Shown here: positions 12,705 to 24,456 of the stretch, piece after piece
Layout: every line of letters begins with the position of its first letter
Numbering within the stretch: position 1 is the stretch's first letter
Assembly: GCA_028751875.1 (NCBI GenBank)
Contig: CM054145.1
Span: 5,201,626 to 5,265,625, forward strand
DNA length: 64,000 nucleotides
Direction: 5' to 3'
From: Rapana venosa
Lineage: Eukaryota; Mollusca; Gastropoda; Neogastropoda; Muricidae
Program-made: the position numbers and the translations under genes
The notes under the pieces: generated by a model
Database searches by the model: none
Told to the model about the DNA's origin: nothing
The model's input: the letters and a program-made list of their open reading frames with translations, nothing else

Positions 12705-15700
12705 TAGCGCCCAGACCACCACTCATGATCTAATGGATGGGGGAAAAGTTTCGGGTCCAAACGGGATCCGAACCACCGCACACTTCCGACCCGGACTTTT
12801 CGCTTTCTAGACAGGCGCGTTACCTGTAGACCACCGATCCACCACTTTCCTTTCTTTTCTTTGTTTAACATTATTTTTGTAATCTGTTACAGCCGCAATA
12901 AGAGGAAGCTGCGACTTCGACGTGGACATGTGCGGATACACGCAGGCAGCTTCCGGTGAAGACGACTTCGACTGGAAACGGCAGAACGCGACCACCCCCT
13001 CCCTTCAAACTGGCCCCCCGTCAGACCATACCCCGGGCGCAAATGGTCAGTCTTGAGCGAGTGTGCCTGCCTTTAGCCCCTGGACTTTATCACAGTTCTT
13101 GATCAGCCAAGTGAGAGGCTGTAGTATGACCAGTGGCTTTCTTTCCCACTCATGGACTTCCACTTTACAGCTTACTCTTTGGTGATCGACTATGACTCTG
13201 ACTAGGAGGCTTGACTCGCACAGTCCTTATGTGCAAATTACAACAGAGGAAATTACAAAAACAATCAAAAAGCTGAAAAATAACAAATCGCCTGGAAAAG
13301 ATGGAATCACAAACGAAATGATCAAATCAGTTTCATCTAATGTTATAGAGATAATGCGGAATATTTTCAATTTAATATTAGAAACGGGTATATATCCCTG
13401 TGACTGGAAAGTAGGAGTGAATGTCCCAATCTATAAAAACGGATGCATATACAACCCAGAAAACTACAGAGGAATAACCATAGAATTTCTGAATATTTAG
13501 AAAATAACAATAGTATTGTCAGAGAACAAGCTGGTTTCAGAAAAGCATGCAGAACAACGGACCATATCTTCCTACTTAACAATTTAATAGATAGTGTACT
13601 GAAAGTAAAAACTAAAAGACTTTATTGCTGCTTTGTAGATTTTCAGAAAGCGTTTGATAATGTGTGGCACGAGGGTCTTCTTATAAAGTTAAACGAAATA
13701 GGAATAACAGGCAAAACTTTTAATGTCATTAAAAACATGTATTCCAATGCTACAATATTTACAAAAATACGAGGCAAACACACAGATGAAGTCATAGTCA
13801 GAAAAGGGGTACATCAGGGAAATACATTAAGTTCTACATTATTTAATGTAGATGTCAATGATATAGTTCAATATACTGATGAGAAAGATTCGCCATATAT
13901 AATCGCAAAAGACAGAATTCCTTGTTTACTCTATGCTGATGACCTGGCATTGCTATCAACAACCAAAATAGGTCTTCAAACTAAACTGAATAAACTGCAA
14001 GAATACTGTTCTAATTGGGGTTTAAAGATAAACAAAACAAAAACAAAGGTAATAGTCTTTACGAGATCACCTCCTAAAATTCCAATTCATTTTAAATGTG
14101 GAGAGCATGTAATTGAAACAGTAGAAACTTATAAATATCTAGGTGTCGTTTTTCATCAGAACGGGAAATTTCAAGCAACACAAGAACATTTAGTAAAACA
14201 AAGCAACAAAGCAATATACGCCTTTAAAAGAGCAATTCATGGACAAAATTTAAAGACTACTATAATAATGCGTTTATTCGACTCACTGATAACCCCTGTT
14301 TTAACCTATGGAGCAGAAGTTTGGTTTCCTTTTTGTTTTAATGGGGAGACAGAATTTCATATTGATAAACTATTCAAGGCATGCTTATCCAATCAGTTTT
14401 TGTATGAGAATTTCCATGTAAAGTTTTGTAAACAAATGATAGGAGTTCATAAAAAAAAGCATTAGTACTACCCACTTTGGGTGAATTAGGGAGATTTCCA
14501 CTGACCCTTAAAATCATATGCCAGATAATATCCTTTTGGATTCATTTGACAGAATCAAAACCAGACTCTTATATTAGAATCCTTACCTTAATTCTCTCTG
14601 TGCCAGGAGGCACACAAGGCTTGAACATCATTCCTCCACTGGTTCCGGTCTGTAGCTGTGCGTCGTGCGGCGTTCCACGTGCTCCAGCCTGCGTCGTTCC
14701 GCTCTACTTCTACCATTCGTCGCCATGTTGTTTTTGGGCGTCCCCTTTTCCTTCTCCCTTCAGGTGTCCATCCGAGGGCAACAGCACAGTCGTCACTCCT
14801 GTCCTTTCTTAGGATATGTCCGATCCAGTTCCATCTCCGTCTTCTAATCTCCTGGCTGATTTTTTCTGCTCCTGCTATTTCCAAGACTGTCTTGTTGGCA
14901 ATGTGTTCTTGCCATCGGATCTTGAAGATCCTCCTCAGACATTTTATTTGGAAAATGTCTAGTTTCTCTTCTTCTCCTTTTGTTAATTTCCAGGTCTCAC
15001 ACCCGTAGAGAAGAACTGACAAAACAAGGCTCTTGAAAAGGGATGCTTTGGTTTTTCTGCTGATGTCTCACATTTGCCAGATGTTGGATAATCGTTTCAT
15101 CTGCGCACTGGCCAGTGCTACTCTCTTCTTGACGTCTGCTGTTCCTCCTCCGTCTTTGGTGACGTTTGCTCCGAGATAGGTGAAGTTCTCCACCTCTTCA
15201 ACTTCCTGATCTCCCACCCTCAGACCTACGATGTTCCTGCTGTTTACTTTCATGGCTTTACACTTCTGTCCATTCAGCTTGAGTCCAACCTTTGCTGCGT
15301 TGTCTTCCAGTCTTTTAGTTTTGTGTTGTAGATGGTTCATGGTTGATGAAAGGAGGGCGATGTCGTCTGCAAAGTCAAGGTCTTCTAACATGTTCATGAA
15401 GTCCCATCTTATCCCATTTCTCTCACCTTCCACTGTTCTTCTCATCACCCAGTCCATCACGAGAAGGAAGAGGAATCCTGACATGCAGCATCCCTGTTCA
15501 CCCCGGTAATCACTGGGAACCAGTCTGTCGTTTCGTTGTCAACAATGACGGAGCACTGAAAGTCCTCGTACATTGTCTTGACCATCTGGATGAGTTTCTG
15601 TGGGATTCCATATTGACGCATGATGATCCAGAGACTGTCTCGGTGTATGGAGTCAAAGGCCTTTTCAAAGTCAATGAAGTGTATGTACAGTGTCGCGTTC

Positions 15701-18700
15701 CATTCGTTGACTTGTTCCAAGATGTTCCTGAGTATAAATATTTGGCCGACAGTTCCCCTCCCCTTTCGAAATCCAGCTTGTTCTTTTCTGAGAGATGCGT
15801 CTACTCCCTCTTGTATTCTGTTGATGAGGATCTTGCTGAGCACCTTACTGGCCAAGGGTAGTAGTGTAATCCCACGCCAGTTTCCACACTCCTGAAGATT
15901 TCCTTTCTTTGGAATCTTGCATATGAGTCCTTTCGTCCATTGTGTTGATACTGTCTCCTTTTCCCAGACGAGGTCAAATATCCGTTTCAGTTCCTTGCCG
16001 GTCTGTTCAATGTCTGCTTTTAGCATCTTTGCTGTGATCTGGTCTGCTCCTGGTGCTTTTCCGTTCCTTAGGGTCTTTAGTGCTTTCTTGATTTCATGGA
16101 TGGTTGGTTCTTCTGCTGAGATGTCTAGTTCTTCCACCTCCCCCTGGTCATCTTGTGGTGGTTCATTCGGTGCATCCCTGTTGAGAACTTCCTGGAAGTG
16201 TTCTCTCCATCTCCTCAGCCTGGCCTCTTGATTCTTTAGCAGCTACCCGTTCTTATTCTTCACTGCTGCTACTGGTCTAGTGCCTTGATTGGTGAGCTGT
16301 TTCACAATGCTGTACAGTTCTTTCTGTCTCCCATTCTCTGCTGCGTTCTGCGCTCTCTCTGCTTTTTCTGACATCCATCTCCTCTTGTCCTCTCGTACGC
16401 TTCTTTTCACCTCTTTGTCTTTTTCCTTGTATGTTTCCTTCATTCTATTCTGTATCCTCTCCGAGTGTGTACTGTTGATTCTTATGTTGATGCGCTTCCT
16501 CTCATCGATCAGCTTCCAGCTGTTCTCACTGATCCATGACTTGCTCTTCCCCTTTCTGTAGCCAAGGACCTCTTCTGCTGATTTGATGTAGGCGTTCTTC
16601 TGATGTTCCCACACCTCTTCTACATCTTCAGTTTCGGTTCTGTTCTCTTCGAGTTTGGTCTTCACTGCGTTGCAGAATTTCTTTCTTATATCTTCGTCCT
16701 TCAGTCGTTCAACGTCCAGTCTTGTCTTGGTGTTGTTGTTGTTTCTGCGTGAGCTGAGTCCTAACTTGATCCTCGTCTTCACCAGGTAGTGATCGCTGTT
16801 GGCATCTGCTCCCCTCTGTACTCGGCAGTCTTGTACTGATGATCTCCACTGTCCGCTGATCAATAGGTGGTCAATTTGGTTTTTCACTCCTCCGACCGCT
16901 GATGTCCATGTTGCTTTGTGGATGTCTTTGTGTGGGAATAGAGTTCCTGTGATAACTAGTCCATTCAGCTGGCTAAACTCGCATAGTCTCTGTCCATTGT
17001 CGTTCTGTCTCCCAAGTCCATGAGTACCCATTGTCCTTTCGTATCCAGTGTTGTCATTTCCCACTTTTGCGTTTAAGTCTCCCATGATGATGATGATGTC
17101 GTTTTTGTTGCACCCGACCACTGTTTCCTGGAGTTGTTGGTAGAACTGCTCCTTTTCCTGGTCTTCCCTCTCGTTGTGCGGTGCGTACACTTGTATGACT
17201 GTCATCCGTCTGTATTTGGAGTAGAATCTTGCTGTAATGATCCTCTTGTTGACTGGTGTCCATTCCATGAGAGACTTCACTGCGTCCTGGCTCATCATGA
17301 TGGCGACTCCTCCCTGTGTAGTTGTTCGTCTCCACTGTAGATCACTGTCTGTCCTGATGCTAGCTTAATTTTTCCAGCTCCTGTCCATCTGGACTCGCTG
17401 ATTCCAAGAATGTGCAGTTGGTATTCTGCCATCTCTCTCGCGATCTGTGCTGCTGCGCCTCCTCTGTACATTGTCCTAACGTTCCAATGTCCGATGTTAA
17501 GGGTAGTTTTGGGGCTTGCAAAGGACCTTGTCGGACGGTGAGCTTCCCGCAGGCTTTCACCCATCGTCGTCATGATGCCAGTGCCGGCGATCCCCGCTCC
17601 CCCCAGGGCTTGATTTGAAGTGATGTTCATAGTTTCTGTAACTTTTTATTTTTTTCCGGGAGTAGGTAGTTGGCTTTCTGCCCAACCCCCATACTTGGAG
17701 GGCCAGTGGTTTTCTGTCAGGGTGGCCTTCCCTTAGACTGCGTTGGTCCACGGTGCAATCTCCCATCCGCCACCCGGGAGACGCGCCTCTACGCCGTGCA
17801 GTCCCAGCGCGAGGCTTATATTAGAAAAGTATACGATTATTTGTATCAGAAGAATACATACGATAAATGGATAAACACAGTGAAAAATATTCTGTACACA
17901 ATTGGATTCAAACATGTCTGGAAGAACCAAAGCACTCTTAATGTTCATCGGTTGAGTTATGCTGTTAGAAGAAAACTTGAGGACATGTATAAAACATTTT
18001 GGATCTACCAAAAGAAAGAGTTTGCAAAACTAAAATTTTATGATTTTGCTACCAAAGAATACAGATTGGAACCATACTTAGTAAACAATGAAAACAAAAC
18101 TCATAAGAAGACATATTGTAAATTTCGCACAAGCTGTCACAATTTAATGATAGAGAAAGGGAGACACCAACATATATCCAGAGAGGACAGAAAATGTAGA
18201 CACTGTAACAAAATTGAAGATGAATTTCATTTACTTGATGAATGCATTTTATATGATGAACTCAGAAATAACTTGTTATTAAAAATCAAAACGAAAGACA
18301 AAGAACGCAAGAACTGTGTACATAAATTAAGTGACATAATCATCAAGCAAATATCATCAGATATGTGTATGAGTGTTTTGAAAAAAGAGAAAAAGAGAAG
18401 TAGAATACAACATGTTTTTAGTGTACATCACTTTTAGCCAAAATAGATAATAATTATAGTTGATGTTTTTGTTGTGTCAAATAAGTCTACATGACTTAAA
18501 TGGCAATAAAATATTCTGAATCTGAATCTGAATCTGTGCTGCAGCCCTGGGGGCTAGTTGGCCTTTGGAGAACATCTCCAACGCTGACTGTCCTTATGCC
18601 CACTTGACCGAGAGAGTGGGGATGTACTGTGGGCAAGGCACCTCCACTATAATCAAATTTCTGCCCAGTTTCCGAAACAGCAGCTGCCTCCTCTGCTGTT

Positions 18701-20460
18701 TTGGAGGTCTTCGTCGAACACGACGGACAAACATATAAAAGCTTGGTGATGTGTGGAACCCAAACAGACAAAAAAAAAACAAATTTCATTTTCCACTTTT
18801 GGTGGTGGTGGGGGGGGGGGGTGTTCTTGTTCAAACAAAATGTTACGGGAGTAATTTGAGCTAATTGTAAGTGGTTGCTTAAACGGTTACGGCGGCCATA
18901 TTGGAAAATAAATCTGAAAAGTCGTTTCATTCTGTACATAATACACTGATTGATATAATTCTTTTTGTTTACCATTCTTTTACACCAAATCTTGGGATCC
19001 TCGGGAGGAATTCTTAAAATATGAATAAATGCGTCTATGTGCTCTAAGCAAAAAATGGACTTTTTCGCTTCTAAAAAACACAGTACAGACAGAATTTCAA
19101 TATCATAACCTCCTCATTCATTGTCGTATCTGAAATTCCTCCTGAGGAGCTATAGGTAATGGTATGACCAGCATTTGTACCAATTTTTATGTCCATATTG
19201 TTGAAATATTATTGAAAAATAGCAAGCACACCTACAAATGAACAAAAATAAAGAAATGTAAACAATCGCATTTTTTTCTTATTGATTTGATCAAACAGAA
19301 ACACAGAGGGTAGGGTATAAAAACGGTTTTTATTGCAAAATATCAGATGATTTTGTAGGTTTTCTGTAGTGAAAATCGATCACCTACACATTCAAGCTCA
19401 CAAAAATACCAACCCAGAATCACCAAACATCATGAAAACTTGTGTTTTGGGGGGTGGCAAACATCCCCTCGAGTGGGTTCTCTTTGTCGTGAACTGCCTC
19501 AAGTCGTTCAACTGCGGGAACCCGGTCCCTATAAGTAGCTAGAAATCGTTTTCTATAACTGCTTGCGCGCGGCACAGTCATTGTCTTATGCATACCAACT
19601 CAGAATGCAAACACGACCTAAATCAAAGAAAGGCAACAGAAAAAACAAGTTATGCAAACACGACCTAAATCAAAGAAAGGCAACAGAAAAAACAAGTTAT
19701 GCAAACACGACCTAAATTTAAGAAAGGCAACAGAAAAAACAAGTTATGAATTACTCAGACACCCAGTCAATTTTGCAGACGTGAGAAGTAGTACGTTCTT
19801 CCAAACTTTTACAACGGGGGGAGGGGGGGGGGGGGGGGTGGGGGGGGGGGGGGGGGTGGGGGGGGGGGGGGGGGTGGGGGGGGGTGGTTGAGGGCGGGAT
19901 GGGTCGTGGTGTTCGGTCATGTTCGTTCGTCTGTCTGTCTCTGTCTGTCTGTCTGTCCCATCGTACTTTCCTTGCTTAGGGCTGGATGTTCAAAGTTCAT
20001 CATGTGTGCTTATTCTTTTTTCCTCGATATAAAAAAAACTATCTCTCTCCTCTTCCCTCCCCCCTCTCTCCCTCCCTCCCCCCCCCCCCTCCCTCCCTCC
20101 CTCCCTCTCTCTCCCCTCCCTCCCTCCCTCCCTCTCTGGTGCAGGCACAGGGTTCTACATGTACACGGAGGGGTCGTTTCCTCAACACCCAGGCTTCAAA
20201 GCTATCCTGAAGTCCCCGCTAGACATCGCTAGATGCACCGATATCTGCCTGGTCTTCTTCTACCACATGTCGGGCAACAGCATGGGCAGACTCAACGTCC
20301 GAGTGAGTTGTTGTTGTTGTTGGTGGTGGTGGTGGTGGTGGTTGCTTCGATTTTATGTCTCGTCACACAAAAGTGATATTAGACGACGATATTATCCGAG
20401 TAAGTCCAGTAGTTATGGTGGTGGTGGTGGTGGTTGATTATGATGACGATAACGATAACG

Positions 20461-20508
<48 letters not shown>

Positions 20509-23467
20509 CTGACGCTGCTGATTCTACTCCTGCGACTAATAAAACATATGATACTTCTGCTGCTGCTTCTACTTCTTCTACTGCTATATGCACGCGCGCG
20601 CGCGCTCACACACACACATGACACACTCATATGGATGCACGAACAAAGTCACACACGTAGACAAACACATAGACGAAGACCATCTACCTGTCTGCCATGC
20701 CATGTCGTGCTGTGCCATGCCATCTTGTGCTGGTTATGTCCTTCTATACAATGTTGTGCTTTTCTGTTCTGGGCTGTGCTGTTCTGTACTGGGCTGTGTT
20801 GTTCTTTACTAATAATTATGCTACGCTGTTCTGTGCTATGCTACGCTGTTCTGTGCTATGCTATTCTGTGCTATGCTACGCTGTTTTGTTCTATACTATG
20901 CTGTTCTGCACTATGCTACGCTGTTCTGAGCTACACTGATCTTACTATGCTACACCCTACTGGGCTGTTCTGTACTATGCTACGCTGTTCTGTACTATGC
21001 TACGCTGTACTGGGCTGTTTACTATGCTAACATGCTACACTGTACTGGGCTGTTCTGTACTATGCTAGCATGCTACACTGTACTGGGCTGTTCTGTACTA
21101 TGCTACACTGTACTGGGCTGTTCTGCACTATGCTACGCTGTTCTGTACTATGCTACGCTGTACTGGGCTGTTTACTATGCTAGCATGCTACACTGTACTG
21201 GGCTGTTCTGTACTATGCTAGCATGCTACACTGTACTGGGCTGTTCTGTACTATGCTACACTGTACTGGGCTGTTCTGTACTATGCTACACTGTACTGGG
21301 CTGTTCTGTACTATGCTAGCATGCTACATGTTCTGGGCTGTTTTGTACTATGCTAGCATGCTACATGTTCTGGGCTGTTTTGTACTATGCTAGCATGCTA
21401 CACTGTACTGGGCTGTTTTGTACTATGCTACACTGTACTGGGCTGTTCTGTACTATGCTACACTGTACTGGGCTGTTCTGTACTATGCTACACTGTACTG
21501 GGCTGTTTTGTACTATGCTAGGATACTACATGTTCTGGGCTGTTTTGTACTATGCTACACTGTACTGGGCTGTTCTGTACTATGCTAGCATGCTACATGT
21601 TCTGGGCTGTTCTGTACTATGCTAGCATGCTACACTGTACTGGGCTGTTCTGTACTATGCTAGCATGCTACACTGTACTGGGCTGTTCTGTACTATGCTA
21701 GCATGCTACACTGTACTGAACTGTTCTGTACTATGCTAGCATGCTACACTGTACTGGGCTGTTCTGTACTATGCTACACTGTACTGGGCTGTTCTGTACT
21801 ATGCTAGCATGCTACACTGTACTGGGCTGTTCTGTACTATGCTAGCATGCTGCACTGTACTGGGCTGTTCCGTACTATGCTACACTGTACTGGGCTGTTT
21901 TGTACTATGCTAGCATGCTACACTGTACTGGTCTGTTCTGTACTATGCTAGCATACTACACTGTACTGGGCTGTTCCGTACTATGCTAGCATGCTACATG
22001 TTCTGGGCTGTGCTGTTCTGTACTATGCTACGCGGTTCTGTGCTACGCTGTTCTGTACTTTGCCACGCTGTTCTGTTCTGTGCTACGCTATGCTGTACTG
22101 TGCTATGCTGTCCTGAACCGAATTCTGCTGTCCTTTTCTGTGCTATGCTGTTCTGTGCTACGCTATGCTGTTCTGTGCTACGCTATGCTGTTCTGTGCTA
22201 TCATCTGCGGTTTGTGCTCTGCTCTGCTTTTTTGTGCTACGCTTTGCTGTTCTGTGCTACGCTCTGCTGTTCTGTGCTATGCCATGCCACGCTGTGCTCC
22301 TCTGTGCCATATCATGATATGATATGCTATGTTTTGCTGTGCTGTTTTGTTATGCCATGCTTTGCTGTGCTATGCTATGTTTTGCTACGCAATGATATGC
22401 CATGTTTTGCTATGCCATGCCACGCTGTGCCCTGCTATGCCATATCATGCTATGCTACGCTATGTTACGCTGTGCTACGCTACGCTATGTTTCAGGTCAG
22501 TAACTTCACCAGTGTGAGTGACCCCTTGTTCAGCCGGAGTGGAAACCAAGGAAACAGATGGCACCGCGCAACAATCACTGTCTCCGCTGACTACCTCACT
22601 TCTCCTTACCAGGTCTCCCCCCTGTCTGTCTGTCTGTCTGTCACCTTGTCTATCTGTATGTTTTCACCTGTCTGTCTGTCTGTAACCTTGTCTATCTGTA
22701 TGTTTTCACCTGTCTGTCTGTCTGTAACCTTGTCTATCTGTATGTTTTCACCTGTCTGTCTGTCTGTCTGTAACCCTGTCTATCTGTATGTTTTCACCTG
22801 TCTGTCTGTCTGTAACCTTGTCTATCTGTATGTTTTCACATGTCTGTCTGTAACCCTGTCGATCTGTATGTTTTCACCTGTCTGTCTGTCACCCTGTCTA
22901 TGTGTATGTTTTCACCTGTCTGTCTGTCTGTCACCGTGTCTATCTGTATGTTTTCACCTGTCTGTCTGTCTGTAACCCTGTCTATCTGTATGTTTTCACC
23001 TGTCTGTCTGTCACCCTGTCTATCTGTATGTTTTCACCTGTCTGTCTGTCTGTCACCGTGTCTATCTGTATGTTTTCACCTGTCTGTTTACCTGTTTGTT
23101 TGCTTGTTACTCAGTCTGTCTCTCAGTCTATGCCACTCTAGTCTTCTATCACTCGCTCTCTCCGACTCTTACTCGGTCTGTTTCTCATTGTCTGTCACTC
23201 TGTCTCCATCTGTGTCTATATGTCTGTCACACACACACACACACACACACATACACACACACGCACAGAGTACATCTTGTGCACACGTTAAATCCTGTTC
23301 CGCTTTTCGTAAGAGTAGGCCATTGTGTGCCGGTGGGAACAGATGACAAAATTTACAAAACGGCATACACACGGGGACTGGATGTTAAAAAAAAAAGCAC
23401 ACAAGTGCTTATTCCATTATCTTCGATATAAAAGAATAAAATAAAAAATAAATAAAATAACATGAAA

Positions 23468-23500
<33 letters not shown>

Positions 23501-23909
23501 GCAGAGTGTCTTTCATTGTCCGAATCCCTGGTTGTGTATGCTCTGTAGATCTGTTCTTTCTGCCTGTCTGCCTGTCGCTCTGTATGTTATCTCACTGTGT
23601 CTATCTGTCTGTCTGTCCTCCTGATTGAATGGTCTGTCTCTCTCTGTGTGTTCATGCTCGGAATGGTATGTTCTGTATCTTTGAACTCCATGTCTGTGAG
23701 TCTGTCTGTCCCTCTCTCATTCTGTCTACTTGTCCCCTTGAGTGTATGTTCAGTACAGCTATCCTCCTCTGTCTGTCTGTCCTGTTGCCTCCCCCTATAA
23801 TCGTCTGTCTGTTTCCTGACTCTCAACATGTCTGTCGGTCTGTCCCTCTCCATGTGTCTCTGTCTGTGTCTCACACACACACACACACACACACACACAA
23901 GCACGCGCG

Positions 23910-23942
<33 letters not shown>

Positions 23943-24456
23943 ACGGACACACACACACACACCTCTTCGCTCTACCTGAAACATCCACCACCCCCCACCC
24001 CACCACCCCACCACCCTCCCCCACCCTCTCACCACCCACCTACCTACCCCCCCCCCCATCCCCCCACTTTCCCCCACACCTCAACAACAGACTCCTCAAA
24101 GGAGTTGAGGAAAGAAGTCACAGCAGCAGTCAAGGTGAGTGGAGGGGAGGGGGGAGGGAGGGCAGGAGTGTGTGAGGAGGGGAGAGGGGGGGGGGGGGCT
24201 AGGCCAGTTTTGAAGGATGATTATGTACTGGGAGGCTCCTGGTGTCGTTCTAACCGATTCTTTTTTTTTTTTAATTCTTTCTCTTTTTTTTTTCTTTCTT
24301 TTTCGGTCCTGCCCCCCCCCCCCCCCCCCCCCCCCTCCTCCCCCTCCTCTCCTACGCTGGCGGCAGATACTGTTTGAAGGCATCATTGGAAGCGACTACT
24401 ACTCCGACATGGCTATTGATGACGTGTCTCTGACCAGTGGAACTTGCAACTGTGAG

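Noticed and set aside
19652..19891. 79-residue ORF with Gly run
   Set aside because: Made of the 47-bp tandem repeat and a G homopolymer.
20434..22975. Long Cys/Leu/Ala ORFs
   Set aside because: Translations of the CTGT/CTAC satellite; they overlap the real MAM exon in a different context.
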